The notes under the pieces are model-generated. The model saw nothing but the letters and a program-made list of their open reading frames with translations, was not told where the DNA came from and did not search any database. A program made the translations under genes and the position numbers. DNA of 20,878 bases from Chloroflexota bacterium. Lineage in GTDB: Bacteria; Chloroflexota; Anaerolineae; Promineifilales; Promineifilaceae. The stretch covers positions 3,101,940-3,122,817 of the forward strand of contig CP070688.1 of NCBI GenBank assembly GCA_020353135.1, read 5' to 3'. Positions 8,080 to 16,853 of this stretch are shown here, piece by piece (positions within the stretch are counted from its first letter, which is position 1; each line of letters opens with the position of its first letter).

Positions 8080-10152
8080 ATGAACGCCATTAATCGGTTG
8101 GCCAAGGTCGTCTTTGGCCCCTACCTCTTGTTATCGATCATTATTGTTTTGGCGGCTTGCGGACCAGCCGGCGGCGTCACAGATAGTTCCGAATCTGATG
8201 GAGACGCGGCGAGCGAGGGCCGGAGCATTCTGAACGCCGATGAACCGGCCGATCAGGATGTGCTGCCGACGGCTACCCCGCAGAGTGAAGAAGCTGAAAC
8301 GGCGGCTGATGCGGATGAAACGGAAGAAGAAACGTCGGCCGATGCGGAAAAAGTCTCTGTGTCAGATGCCTCCGAGCAGCTGGACAGTTCAGGCTTGCAG
8401 GTCGGCTTCACAGAAGACGGTCACCCTTACAAGGGCGACCCGGATGCGCCGATAGTAATTAAGGAGTACTCGGATTACCAGTGTCCTTTTTGCTCCCGAT
8501 TTGTAGCTCAAACGTTACCGGAATTGCTGGACAACCAGATTGCTGCCGGCGAAGCGCTGCTGATTTTCTACGACTTCCCGTTGACAAACATTCATCCCCA
8601 GGCCACCTCGGCCGCCAATGCCGCTCGCTGCGCTGGTGAACAAGGTGCGGTGGCCTATTGGGACATGCATGATCTGCTCTTCGCAAACCCTGATGAATGG
8701 TCCAATCAGGACGCTGCGACTGCATTCGTCGACTATGTCAAAGAGCTTGAGTTAGATGTCGATGCCTTTGAAGAATGTGTGGCCGAAGATCGTTATGCTG
8801 CGGAAATCGAAGCCGATCTCGACTCTGGGGCAGCCCTTGGCATTTCGGGGACCCCAACATTCGTCATCAATGGCCAGCTGCTGGTTGGTGCCCAACCCCT
8901 GGAAAACTTCAACTCGGCCATCGCGACGGTCAAAGAAGGCGGTCAGTTAGCCGGCGATGAACCGAGCCAGCCAGTACAGCCCGCAGCCGCGCCAACGCCG
9001 GCCGCTTTCAACGAAAGCTATGCCGGAGCAATGGGCGATCCCGATGCTGCGGTGACTATCGTCGAATTCACTGACTACCAATGCCCCTTCTGTTCGCGCC
9101 ACTCAATAGAAACCATGCCTCGTATCGTTTCTGAGTTCGTCGAAACGGGCCGCGTTTACTACGTCCTGAAAGACCTGCCGCTCGACCAACTGCATTCCGA
9201 TGCCCGGGCCGCGGCCGAAGCCGTTCGCTGCGCCGGGGATCAGGATGGCTACTGGGACATGCACGACGCCGTATTTGCTAACCAGACGGAATGGGCCGGA
9301 CAGGGTGAGGCGGCCAAAGAGTTATTCGTCAGCTACGCGGCCGACATCGGCCTGGACGAATCGGACATGACAGCCTGCCTTGAGAGCGGTCAGCACCAGG
9401 AAGATGTGGAACTCAATGCGGCCGAAGCCAGAGCGTTGGGCGTGACGGGCACGCCTATGTTCTTCGTCAACGGCTATCCGTTAAATGGCGCGCGGCCTTT
9501 CGAGCATTTTGAATTGGCCGTGCAGTATGCCGAAGAGGGTCGCTTAGCCGAAGCATATGCCCCGGCGCCACAAGAACCCCAGGAGCCGGCCGGCCCGCCT
9601 GAACCGGTTGAGGTGGAAATTGGCGATGCGTTTGCTATCGGCGATCCTGACGCGCCGATAACCATTGTCGAATTCACTGACTTCCAGTGTCCCTTCTGTG
9701 TGCGCCATTTTCAGGAGACTTATCCCCGAATCGTCGACGAGTATGTCGACGCCGGTATCGTGCGCTACGTCTTCAAGGATTTCCCGCTTTACAGTATTCA
9801 TCCCCAGGCGGCCGAAGCAGCCCAGGCCGCCCGGTGCGCCCGTGAACAAGACGCTTTCCTGGAGATGCACGACCTGCTGTTTGAGCGCCAGCCGCAGTGG
9901 GGTAGTGGGCAGTCAACTGAAGTGTTCGTCGGTCTGGCCGAGGAGTTGGCGCTAGACGCGTCTGCCTTTGAGCAGTGCCTGACTTCAGGCAAGTACGAGG
10001 AGGCCGTCGACGCCGATTATGGCCAGGGGGTGCAGCTTGGCGTGACCGGAACGCCAGCGTTCTTCATCAATGGTTATGGCGTCAGCGGCGCGCAACCATA
10101 CCAACTGTTTGAACAGGCGATTGAGAGTCTGCTAGCCGAACCGGGAGGATAG
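8080..10152 (+). CDS. Lipoprotein with three tandem DsbA-like thioredoxin domains
   Basis: The product is 690 aa. The ATG at 8080 follows GGAGAG with ideal spacing; a GTG at 8056 is in frame but poorly placed. The signal peptide ends in a lipobox (VLAAC, lipidated Cys27). An acidic Glu/Asp/Ala-rich spacer covers about residues 30-110. Three DsbA/Thioredoxin_4-type domains follow, each opening with GDPDA and carrying a CPFC active site (residues 135-138, 335-338 and 537-540). Each has a Gly-Thr-Pro cis-proline loop (GTPTFVING, GTPMFFVNG, GTPAFFING) and two further conserved Cys, one in RCA and one before the C-terminal helix. Pro/Glu-rich linkers separate them. By family, it should oxidise, reduce or isomerise disulfides of exported proteins at the outer face of the membrane. 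One DsbA-like domain per protein is usual, so three is odd. No DsbB or VKOR partner is in the window. Confidence 0.92.
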   Translation: MNAINRLAKVVFGPYLLLSIIIVLAACGPAGGVTDSSESDGDAASEGRSILNADEPADQDVLPTATPQSEEAETAADADETEEETSADAEKVSVSDASEQLDSSGLQVGFTEDGHPYKGDPDAPIVIKEYSDYQCPFCSRFVAQTLPELLDNQIAAGEALLIFYDFPLTNIHPQATSAANAARCAGEQGAVAYWDMHDLLFANPDEWSNQDAATAFVDYVKELELDVDAFEECVAEDRYAAEIEADLDSGAALGISGTPTFVINGQLLVGAQPLENFNSAIATVKEGGQLAGDEPSQPVQPAAAPTPAAFNESYAGAMGDPDAAVTIVEFTDYQCPFCSRHSIETMPRIVSEFVETGRVYYVLKDLPLDQLHSDARAAAEAVRCAGDQDGYWDMHDAVFANQTEWAGQGEAAKELFVSYAADIGLDESDMTACLESGQHQEDVELNAAEARALGVTGTPMFFVNGYPLNGARPFEHFELAVQYAEEGRLAEAYAPAPQEPQEPAGPPEPVEVEIGDAFAIGDPDAPITIVEFTDFQCPFCVRHFQETYPRIVDEYVDAGIVRYVFKDFPLYSIHPQAAEAAQAARCAREQDAFLEMHDLLFERQPQWGSGQSTEVFVGLAEELALDASAFEQCLTSGKYEEAVDADYGQGVQLGVTGTPAFFINGYGVSGAQPYQLFEQAIESLLAEPGG

Positions 10153-10161
10153 ACAGAGAGG

Positions 10162-10767
10162 TCAGCGCCTCGTGTACCAGAACCAGGCTGAGGGCCAGGA
10201 TGCTTGTCCTGGCACTTCGGTGCTTCCTCGCTCCATTCGGGTCAATTTGAAACAACTGGCGAAGACCTGTTCAAGCTCTTCCCGGGAAATTCCGCCGGGG
10301 CCGTCATCTTGATCCCCTTCATCTTCGCGTAGGCGGGCAAATAACATGAAATCGCCGTCCGGCCTGACAAGCCTGCAAAGCTGATCCCGGTAGCGGACCA
10401 GATCTTCTCCGTTCATGTTGTGGCAACATCCGACATCCAGAGCGAAGTCATAAGGCCCGGCCAGATAATCAAGGTCGGTCGCGGCCGAAATGTGAAAACG
10501 AGCCTTCACCCCGACCGCTTTGGCCCTTCGAGCAGCCTCGGCAATCGCATCGGGAATAAAATCGATACCGTCGACCTTCCATCCCAGTCCGGCCAGATAG
10601 ATCGAGGCCCGGCCATAGCCGCAGCCCAGATCAAGCGCCCGCCCTGGATGCAGGCCAGCAACATGATTCACCACCTCAGGGGGAGGTAAAGGATCGTCCC
10701 AGGGTACGTCGCCCGAAGCATATCGCTCGGCAAGACGTTCATAGAGTTCTCTTGTGGAATCATCCAT
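10162..10767 (-). CDS. Class I SAM-dependent methyltransferase
   Basis: The product is 201 aa from the ATG at 10767, which has a GAAGG 10 nt upstream. Alternatives are an ATG at 10806 and a TTG at 10827 whose TTGA overlaps the stop of the preceding gene. The SAM-binding motif I is ALDLGCGYGRASIYLA, followed by the acidic end of strand 2 (VDGIDF) and the motif IV region (YDFALDVGCCHNMN). Then come LCRLVRPDGDFMLFA and a C-terminal WFWY. The layout resembles the TehB/thiopurine-methyltransferase-like group of small-molecule methyltransferases, but the substrate cannot be read from sequence. It is the last gene of a minus-strand run and is probably translationally coupled to the aminotransferase gene before it. 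Confidence 0.88.
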   Translation of the reverse strand: MDDSTRELYERLAERYASGDVPWDDPLPPPEVVNHVAGLHPGRALDLGCGYGRASIYLAGLGWKVDGIDFIPDAIAEAARRAKAVGVKARFHISAATDLDYLAGPYDFALDVGCCHNMNGEDLVRYRDQLCRLVRPDGDFMLFARLREDEGDQDDGPGGISREELEQVFASCFKLTRMERGSTEVPGQASWPSAWFWYTRR

Positions 10768-10823
10768 TGTGGCGAAGCCTTCATCCTCATTGTGATTGGC
10801 CGTCATCTCCAGGACAATCGTAG

Positions 10824-12245
10824 TCAATCGGAAGACAACAAGAAGTGCTCGTTCAGAGGGTCCTGGTAGCCGGCCGGGATATACTCGCCAGTGTTGCGCA
10901 TCAGGCGATAGTCGCCTCGAAATTCGCCCCTGGCAACCCTCTCAATCATCTCCAGCAACCGGTCAACATCGTCGGCGCCATTGTAACAGCCGAAACTTGC
11001 CCTAACCATGCCTGGCATTTCTGACTTGTCGCCTTGTAACATCTGTTGCCGCCACGTTGATGCCTCTGCTTCTTCCATTTGCAATAGATGAACGACATAT
11101 GGGTGAGCGCAGAAGCAGCCACTTCGTACGCCTATGCCACCTTCATAGCCTAGAATCGCCGCCAATAGGAAGTGCGAGACGCCTTCCAGGTTGAATGGTA
11201 TGGCGCCTACCTTCTCACTGGCTCGCGCCGGGTTCGTTTCTCCGTAGACGCGCACCCCTGGAATGCGACCCAATCGCTCCAGCGTGTAGGCGATCAGTTT
11301 CTCTTCATGATCGGCCACTTTGTCCATGCCGATCTCCATCAAGACCTGTGCCGCGGCCGCCATTGCCACCGCTCCTACAACATTGGGGCTGCCTGCCTCG
11401 TCTCGGTCTGGCATGCCAGCCCAGTGCACATCGTCCAGCGTAACCACGTCGACAGTGCCGCCGCCCGGATATTCAGGTGCGCTCTGCAGGAAAACTTCAT
11501 TTGGCCCAATCAGGGCCCCCGTTCCGAATGGCGCGTACATCTTGTGCGCCGAAAGAGCCACGAAGTCAAGGTGTTCAGGGTCGTCATCGGCCTTCATGTC
11601 TACCTGGCGATGCGGCGCAAATTGGGCAGCGTCTACCAAAATAAGCGCCCCGGCCTCATGGGCTTTGCGGGCCAATCGATGAATCGGCTGAATGAAGCCG
11701 CTGACATTGGAGGCCCCGGTCACCGCCACCAGCGCCACCTGTCCGGCGTACCGCCGCAATTGCCGGTCGAAGTCCTCCTCATCTAGCCGACCTTCTGGCG
11801 TAACCATGATGTGAACGACCTTCGCTCGTCGTCGCCAGGGCAAGTCGTTGGAGTGGTGTTCCATTTGAGTCGAAAGCACGACGGAGTCCTCGGCTATCGG
11901 CAAGCGATACGATAGCTTGTTTACAGCTTCGGTAGTGTTTTTGCCAAAAATGACCGTGTTCGTTTCGTGATTCGCGCCCACAAAGCGGGCGATGACTTCG
12001 TGCGCCTGGTCGTAGGCCACGGTGGAAAGTCGCGACTTGAAGCCGGTTCCTCGGTGCACACTGGAGTAATAGGGCATGAACCGCTCGACGGCCTCCATGA
12101 CGTCCCGCAGGGCTGGAGTGCTGGCCGCGTTGTCCAAATTCACATAGCGAACCAGCCGGCCATCAAGTAACGGTACCTGCTGGTCGAAGCCCACGATTCG
12201 ACTCCTTAAGTCCAGATGCTCGCTTTGCACTGCTTCACCGCTCAT
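10824..12245 (-). CDS. Class V aminotransferase-fold enzyme, cysteine-desulfurase-like
   Basis: This PLP enzyme of the SufS/NifS/Csd fold has 473 aa. The ATG at 12245 lies 6 nt after AAGGAG (12257-12252), which fixes the start. Visible motifs are [11 protein letters not shown] (N-terminal cofactor region), the [10 protein letters not shown] loop, [22 protein letters not shown] with the PLP-binding Lys235, and [10 protein letters not shown] with Cys377 and Cys379. Cys379 aligns with the catalytic Cys of SufS (family motif RxGxxCAxP), so sulfur transfer from cysteine is plausible. The protein is about 60 residues longer than typical SufS, mainly in an insertion after the Cys loop and in a C-terminal tail. 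The gene overlaps the hydrolase gene upstream by 11 bp and the possible TTG start of the methyltransferase by 4 bp. No suf or isc genes are nearby, so the true substrate is uncertain. Confidence 0.88.
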   Translation of the reverse strand: MSGEAVQSEHLDLRSRIVGFDQQVPLLDGRLVRYVNLDNAASTPALRDVMEAVERFMPYYSSVHRGTGFKSRLSTVAYDQAHEVIARFVGANHETNTVIFGKNTTEAVNKLSYRLPIAEDSVVLSTQMEHHSNDLPWRRRAKVVHIMVTPEGRLDEEDFDRQLRRYAGQVALVAVTGASNVSGFIQPIHRLARKAHEAGALILVDAAQFAPHRQVDMKADDDPEHLDFVALSAHKMYAPFGTGALIGPNEVFLQSAPEYPGGGTVDVVTLDDVHWAGMPDRDEAGSPNVVGAVAMAAAAQVLMEIGMDKVADHEEKLIAYTLERLGRIPGVRVYGETNPARASEKVGAIPFNLEGVSHFLLAAILGYEGGIGVRSGCFCAHPYVVHLLQMEEAEASTWRQQMLQGDKSEMPGMVRASFGCYNGADDVDRLLEMIERVARGEFRGDYRLMRNTGEYIPAGYQDPLNEHFLLSSD

Positions 12246-13116
12246 CAATTGCTCCTTCGCTCAAAAACTCCACTAAAAGCTCATTGACGCGATCCGGTTC
12301 ATCATGGTGAACCCAATGCGTCGCTTCCTCCAAAAAGACCAGCCGACCGTCATCACAATACTCTATGCTAGGCTGAGCCATTTCGCGGCCCATGGCGATG
12401 TCGCCCGCACCCCATATCATCAGTGTCGGCACGCGAACGCGGGGCGATGCCCGGCGACTCGGCCGCGCCTGTCGGAGCGCCCGATACCAGTTGATCATTG
12501 CCGTCATGGCGCCCGGTCGCGACCATGCTCGACGATACATCTGCAAGTCCGCATCGCCGAAGGAGCCCGGTCGGCTGGTGGCCCGCAATGATTTCAGGCC
12601 CAGCCGCCAACCCCGGGCCCGCAGCACCAACTCAGGAATCGCCGGAATTTGAAAGAAAGACATGTACCAGCTGCGCCACATCTGAACCCGATTCTCTCTG
12701 CGGTGCCGCTGCATCACCGATCCGTGTGGACCGTTTAGGATAGCCAGGCGCTCGAATCGATCCGTAAACAGCCGGGCCACCCACCACGCCACGGCCGCTC
12801 CCCAGTCGTGGCCGACCAGTTGCACCCGATCTCGGCCGCTGACTTCGATCAGCCCAATGACATCATCGGCCAGTAGATCGATTCCGTATGCGCCGACGCC
12901 TTTTGGCTTATCACTCAGGTTATAGCCCCGCTGATCGGGGGCCCACACGCGGAAGCCCGCCTCGGCGAACGCCGGGATCTGGCGCCGCCAGCTATACCAA
13001 AACTCCGGGAAGCCGTGCAGCATCAGCACAAGCGGGCCATCTTCCGGACCGGCCATTACTACGTGCAAGCGCACGCCATTTATAATGACATAATCATGGA
13101 GCAGTTCCACTGTCAT
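12235..13116 (-). CDS. Alpha/beta hydrolase, epoxide-hydrolase-like
   Basis: The product is 293 aa from the ATG at 13116. The fold motifs are complete: the oxyanion loop [11 protein letters not shown] (34-44), [11 protein letters not shown] (61-71), and nucleophile elbow GHDWG with Asp104 rather than Ser. The acid is expected within WGAGDIAMG and the catalytic His within [12 protein letters not shown] near the C-terminus. An Asp nucleophile with the HGFPE loop is the pattern of soluble epoxide hydrolases and haloalkane dehalogenases. A substrate cannot be assigned; epoxide hydrolase is the closer match because of HGFPE. The N-terminus has no signal peptide. The 3' end overlaps the aminotransferase start by 11 bp, so the two are almost certainly co-transcribed. 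The 39-bp gap to the dipeptidase gene suggests the same unit. Confidence 0.92.
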   Translation of the reverse strand: MTVELLHDYVIINGVRLHVVMAGPEDGPLVLMLHGFPEFWYSWRRQIPAFAEAGFRVWAPDQRGYNLSDKPKGVGAYGIDLLADDVIGLIEVSGRDRVQLVGHDWGAAVAWWVARLFTDRFERLAILNGPHGSVMQRHRRENRVQMWRSWYMSFFQIPAIPELVLRARGWRLGLKSLRATSRPGSFGDADLQMYRRAWSRPGAMTAMINWYRALRQARPSRRASPRVRVPTLMIWGAGDIAMGREMAQPSIEYCDDGRLVFLEEATHWVHHDEPDRVNELLVEFLSEGAIDER

Positions 13117-13155
13117 GTGCTCTGATTTCCTTGTAGCGACGGCTATGGAAGGCAG

Positions 13156-14211
13156 CTAATTGCGCCACGTTAAATCGAGGACGCGCTGCCAATTTCCGTG
13201 GCCGATCTTGCGTAGGTCAGCCTCGTCAAAGCCTGCATCGCCAAGAGCGGCTATTAGCTTGGGCAGTCCGGCCGCATCGCCCAGCGGAGCCGGCATTCGC
13301 GCCCCATCGAAGTCCGAGCCCAGGGCCACGTGGTCGATGCCGATGCGATCGGCCACATACTGCACATGGTCGACGATAAACGATAGCGGGGTATCGGCAT
13401 CCCCTTTGCCATCCGGCCGCAAGAATCCAACATGAAAGTTTATACCCACAATGCCGCCGGAGTTGCCGATGGCATCAAGTTGTTTGTCGGTCAAGTTACG
13501 TGTCGAAGCACAAATTTCGTGAACGCCAGAATGAGTCGCCACCAAGGGTGAATCGCTGAGCGCTGCTACGTCCCAAAAGCCCTTCTCATTCAGGTGTGAC
13601 AGGTCGATCATTACGCCCAGTTCGTTGCATTCCTTCACAAGCGCCTTGCCGGCCGCCGTTAAGCCGGGGCCAGTGTCGGGCGACTTTGGGAACTCAAAGG
13701 GTACGCCATGAGCAAATGCGTTGGACCGGCTCCATGTTAGGCCGATAGATCGCAAACCGAGATCATAGAAATCGATCAAGTTGCTCAAATCGGGATTAAT
13801 TGCCTCCGCTCCCTCAAAATGCAGAATAGCGGCCAATGCTCCTGAGGCAAAGCATTCGCCGATTTCATCACTATCGCGGACAATTTTGAGTTGGCCATTC
13901 GCCTCGTTCTCGAGCTGTAATAGCAATTCGATCATCCCTTGCGTCACTTTTTGGGCATAGGCGGCTTCAATCGGCCTGGGCTCAGGCGGCGGATCGGCGT
14001 CGGCAGCACTCGGCTTAGCTCTTTTCTTGCGGGGCACGAAGATGGCGAAGAAGCCGCCACCGAAGCCGCCTTGCTTGGCCCGAGGCAGATCCAAATGGCC
14101 CTTGTCACTCAGCTCAAAGAACGAACGGCCGCCTCCTCTTGAGGGCATGTATAAATCGAGCAGGGTGTCGTTGTGACCATCAAATACCAGGATCTTGTGC
14201 GATTCACTCAT
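13156..14211 (-). CDS. M19-family (membrane/renal dipeptidase-like) metallopeptidase
   Basis: The product is 351 aa, normal for the M19 family, a TIM-barrel binuclear zinc dipeptidase. Metal ligands are visible: DGHNDTL (His13, Asp15), HFEGAE (Glu133), MIDLSH (His205), THSGVH (His226), and the GSDFDG loop near 300. There is no signal peptide or lipid anchor, unlike the mammalian enzyme, so a cytoplasmic location is expected. The family hydrolyses L,D or L,L dipeptides, and some members process cyclic or D-amino-acid dipeptides; the substrate here is unknown. A charged insertion at about residues 60-80 (Lys/Arg then Pro/Glu-rich) is unusual but not in the active site. It is the first gene of the minus-strand run reaching down to 10162. 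Its ATG at 14211 lies 11 nt after GAGG. Confidence 0.95.
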   Translation of the reverse strand: MSESHKILVFDGHNDTLLDLYMPSRGGGRSFFELSDKGHLDLPRAKQGGFGGGFFAIFVPRKKRAKPSAADADPPPEPRPIEAAYAQKVTQGMIELLLQLENEANGQLKIVRDSDEIGECFASGALAAILHFEGAEAINPDLSNLIDFYDLGLRSIGLTWSRSNAFAHGVPFEFPKSPDTGPGLTAAGKALVKECNELGVMIDLSHLNEKGFWDVAALSDSPLVATHSGVHEICASTRNLTDKQLDAIGNSGGIVGINFHVGFLRPDGKGDADTPLSFIVDHVQYVADRIGIDHVALGSDFDGARMPAPLGDAAGLPKLIAALGDAGFDEADLRKIGHGNWQRVLDLTWRN

Positions 14212-14312
14212 TTCAGAATTAACCTCAATCGACTGCTGGAACTATGCCTGCGGCGCTCCGAACGAGCCATGACCGGCTCAAGTGGGCTAGATCGTGAAAA
14301 GCTGGCGAGACC

Positions 14313-14340
14313 AGTTTACATCATTGAGACATGGGGACAA
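14313..14340 (-). promoter_or_regulatory. Weak promoter candidate for the dipeptidase gene run
   Basis: Reading on the minus strand, TTGTCC (14340-14335) and TAAACT (14318-14313) are separated by 16 bp. Each matches the sigma-70 consensus at four of six positions. Transcription would start near 14306, giving a 5' UTR of about 95 nt before the ATG at 14211. This is the best candidate in the 186-bp divergent gap with coaX, but chance matches of this quality are common. Confidence 0.3.
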
Positions 14341-14383
14341 GCTGACTGTCACTTGACGTTTGCTACTTAGTCAAGCGGTCGGC

Positions 14384-14389
14384 TAAAAT
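14384..14389 (+). promoter_or_regulatory. Candidate -10 element for coaX, near-leaderless
   Basis: TAAAAT ends 8 nt before the ATG at 14398, so transcription would begin at or within 2 nt of that codon. No convincing -35 hexamer lies at 16-18 bp. TTGACG at 14353-14358 is 25 bp away, which is too far. The support is the -10-to-start geometry, the absence of a ribosome binding site, and the same arrangement at two other starts in the window. Confidence 0.35.
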
Positions 14390-14397
14390 CCATGGTC

Positions 14398-15174
14398 ATG
14401 TTACTAGCGATTGACGTAGGCAATACTAATATCACCCTTGGGCTGTACGACGGAGAAACATGGCAAAGCCAGTGGCGACTGCGGACTGTCCATGATCAAA
14501 CTGTTGACGAATACGGCGTCTACCTCAACGCCCTGCTGCGAGAGGCCGGCGCCAATGGGCAGGTACGCGCGGCCGTCCTGTCCAGCGTCGTTCCGCCGCT
14601 GACCAACACTTTCACGGCCGTGTGTCGCGACTACTTGGGCCAGGCGCCGCTATTGGTCGATTCTAGCGCCAAGACTGGCATTGGTATCCTGACCGAGAAT
14701 CCGGCCGAAGTGGGCGCCGATCGCATCGTCAACGCCGCGGCCGCCTTTGCCCTATACCGTGGCGCATGTATCGTTATTGATATGGGCACGGCCACCACGT
14801 TCGACGCGATCTCGGCTGACGGGGACCTGATCGGTGTAGCTATTGCGCCCGGTCTTGGATTGGCGGCTGATGCTTTGTCAAGCAAGGCAGCCCAATTGGG
14901 GCGAGTCGCGCTCGAAGCCCCGCCGGCGGCAATTGGCCGCAACACGGTACATGCTATGCAATCCGGCCTTATCTTTGGCTATGTCTCATTGATTGAGGGC
15001 ATGGTCCGGCGAATTCAGGCTGAAATGAAAACTAAGCCGATTCAGATCATTGGCACTGGCGGGCTTATCACTCGCATTGTTCCCCACACAGATATCGTCC
15101 ATCATGTGGAGCCATGGCTGACGCTTACGGGGCTGCGGGTCATATACGAGCTTAACTCGGCCGATGACCGCTAA
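14398..15174 (+). CDS. coaX: Type III pantothenate kinase
   Basis: CoaX phosphorylates pantothenate in the first step of coenzyme A synthesis, in the cytoplasm. The ATG at 14398 is chosen because it gives the family's usual N-terminus MLLAIDVGNTN (258 aa). An ATG two codons upstream at 14392 is also possible. The ASKHA-fold motifs are present: Asp6-x-Gly-Asn-Thr-Asn (phosphate loop), SSVVPP (62-67), GADRIVN (106-112, Asp108 as the expected catalytic base), VIDMGTATTFD (126-136, Asp128 at the expected monovalent-cation site), and GTGGLI near the C-terminus. It is followed by an overlapping lipoprotein gene. No other CoA genes are in the window. Confidence 0.96.
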   Translation: MLLAIDVGNTNITLGLYDGETWQSQWRLRTVHDQTVDEYGVYLNALLREAGANGQVRAAVLSSVVPPLTNTFTAVCRDYLGQAPLLVDSSAKTGIGILTENPAEVGADRIVNAAAAFALYRGACIVIDMGTATTFDAISADGDLIGVAIAPGLGLAADALSSKAAQLGRVALEAPPAAIGRNTVHAMQSGLIFGYVSLIEGMVRRIQAEMKTKPIQIIGTGGLITRIVPHTDIVHHVEPWLTLTGLRVIYELNSADDR

Positions 15175-16792
15175 GCTACAAACCGGGTCGCCCCGCCGCG
15201 TGCGGCATGGCGCGCGCTTGCCCATGATCCTCGGGAGGGGGCTGTCGCCCTTGCCAGCGGTTGCCCTAGTGTTATTGCTGATCGCCTGCCAGGCTAGCCC
15301 TCTCGATCCACCGCGGGCCGCTACTTTGACCGCCCAGGCCGCTTTGGCCCCGACCCACACGCCGACACCTCTACTATCTACCGCCCCCACGGCCACTCCC
15401 GGTGGGGCAGAAGCGGTTGAGCCTTCACAAGCAGATCCGCTAGCATCGGAGCCCGGTTCAGCGCTTACATTCTGGGTTGGCGACGCCGGGGGTTCCGGCG
15501 TCGAGATGCTGGAGCAAGGGGCCGCTGACTTCTCGGCCGAAACCGGAATTCAGGTGGAGGTTGTTCGGGTCGCAAATCGCCTGCTACCCGAACTAATGGC
15601 CAGTGCTGTCTTATCCAACACACTGCCCGATCTGGTCTTGCACCCGGCAGAGTTGAGTCACGGATGGGCCGACCGAGGCGTCCTCGATTCGGAGGCCGCA
15701 ACGGCCGTGCTTCAGAACTTGGGACGAGAGACTTTTGACACTGACGCAGTGGCCCAACTCGAAGTCGACGGCAATGACGGCCTGGTGGCAGCGCTGCCGA
15801 GTGACGGATGGCAGCAGCTGTTGATCTATCGTACGGACTGGTTTGATGAGTTGGACTTGCCGCCGCCGGCGACCTACACGGATCTGGCGGCTGCGGCCGA
15901 AGCCATTCATGAAACCGACTCGCCGATTTCCGGGCTCATTGTTCCTACCGATTCGTCGCTGGTCAGCACCCAGCATGTCTTCGAGCACTTGGCGATCGCC
16001 AATGGCTGCCGGCTGGCCAGTCCCGAGGGCGAAGTCACTTTACTGCAGCCGGCCTGCCTTGAGGCCCTGGAGTTTTATAGGGCCTTGATCAATGACTACA
16101 GCCCGATCGGCCTACAAACAGACATCAGCGCCTTGAGCGGCTATCTATCTGGTCGCACAGGAATCATCGCCGCGTCTCCGGCCGTCCTGCCGGCCATCGC
16201 CGGATTATCGGTCACTGACCGGCCTTCCTGCCCACAGTGCACGGTGGCCGACTATCTGGCCACGAACTCTGGCTTAGTCACCAAGGTTCAAGGGGCAAGC
16301 GATTTGGCGACGCCGGCCAATTTCTCATCCATCACTGCCCTGGGAATCACAAGTGCGGCCGATCGTCCAGCCGCAATGTCTTTCGCAGAGTACTGGTTTG
16401 ATGAGCTATACCCCCAGTGGCTGGCGGTTAATCCCGAGCTCAAAGTTCCCATGCGTGTTGGCACACAGAACGACGCGACACTTTTCGTGGATCAGTGGTC
16501 TCAAACGCCGCTTACGCCGGATGGCGCAACGCTGGCCGATATTTATGGGATCGATATCGCGACCCGGTTGAGCCAAGACGTGGCTGCGGCCGATCGTTGG
16601 GGCCTGGCCAATCAGCAAGGTAGCCTGGTAACGTCTCTTTATGAGGAGTTGCTCATTGCACCCTTGCTGCAAGACATGCTCAGTGGCTATTTCACCAGTA
16701 GTCAGACAATCGTCGAGATGTACCTGGCGGTCGTGAACACCATTCCAGGATACGACTTTCCGATACAGGTGGTTCCTACACCTACGCCGTAA
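15164..16792 (+). CDS. Extracellular solute-binding lipoprotein (ABC family 1-like)
   Basis: The product is 542 aa. The ATG at 15164 overlaps the end of coaX by 11 bp; a second ATG at 15224 would still keep the signal peptide. The export signal is Arg-rich, then LPAVALVLLLIACQ with lipobox Cys42. A Thr/Pro/Ala linker (about 50-90) leads to a periplasmic-binding fold: LTFWVGDAG, a long helix and QVEVVRV, then LPDLVLHP, WQQLLIYRTDWFDELDLPPP, FEHLAIANGC and GIIAASPAVLPAIAG. This order matches family 1 (sugar or oligosaccharide) binding proteins, though the match is distant. No permease or ATPase genes flank it, so either they lie elsewhere or the protein has another role. It ends in VVPTPTP, a Thr/Pro tail like the linkers of other exported proteins here. 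Confidence 0.85.
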   Translation: MTAKLQTGSPRRVRHGARLPMILGRGLSPLPAVALVLLLIACQASPLDPPRAATLTAQAALAPTHTPTPLLSTAPTATPGGAEAVEPSQADPLASEPGSALTFWVGDAGGSGVEMLEQGAADFSAETGIQVEVVRVANRLLPELMASAVLSNTLPDLVLHPAELSHGWADRGVLDSEAATAVLQNLGRETFDTDAVAQLEVDGNDGLVAALPSDGWQQLLIYRTDWFDELDLPPPATYTDLAAAAEAIHETDSPISGLIVPTDSSLVSTQHVFEHLAIANGCRLASPEGEVTLLQPACLEALEFYRALINDYSPIGLQTDISALSGYLSGRTGIIAASPAVLPAIAGLSVTDRPSCPQCTVADYLATNSGLVTKVQGASDLATPANFSSITALGITSAADRPAAMSFAEYWFDELYPQWLAVNPELKVPMRVGTQNDATLFVDQWSQTPLTPDGATLADIYGIDIATRLSQDVAAADRWGLANQQGSLVTSLYEELLIAPLLQDMLSGYFTSSQTIVEMYLAVVNTIPGYDFPIQVVPTPTP

Positions 16793-16815
16793 GCCATCCG
16801 CCCATCCGCCCTTCC

Positions 16816-16844
16816 TTGACGTCCGCCGGTCATGGTGCTATCAT
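16816..16844 (+). promoter_or_regulatory. Promoter of the aromatic leader-aroH-aroF transcript
   Basis: TTGACG (16816-16821) and TATCAT (16839-16844) are separated by exactly 17 bp, each one base off the sigma-70 consensus. The predicted start is near 16851, about 3 nt before the leader ATG at 16854. It lies 23 bp after the stop of the solute-binding lipoprotein gene. Confidence 0.8.
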
Positions 16845-16853
16845 GCCCCGGTC

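Noticed and set aside
10194..10213. Perfect 7-bp inverted repeat (GCCAGGA, loop TGCTTG, TCCTGGC) just after the lipoprotein gene
   Set aside because: It lies inside the methyltransferase coding region and has no T-run in either direction, so it cannot be called an intrinsic terminator. A chance origin is likely.
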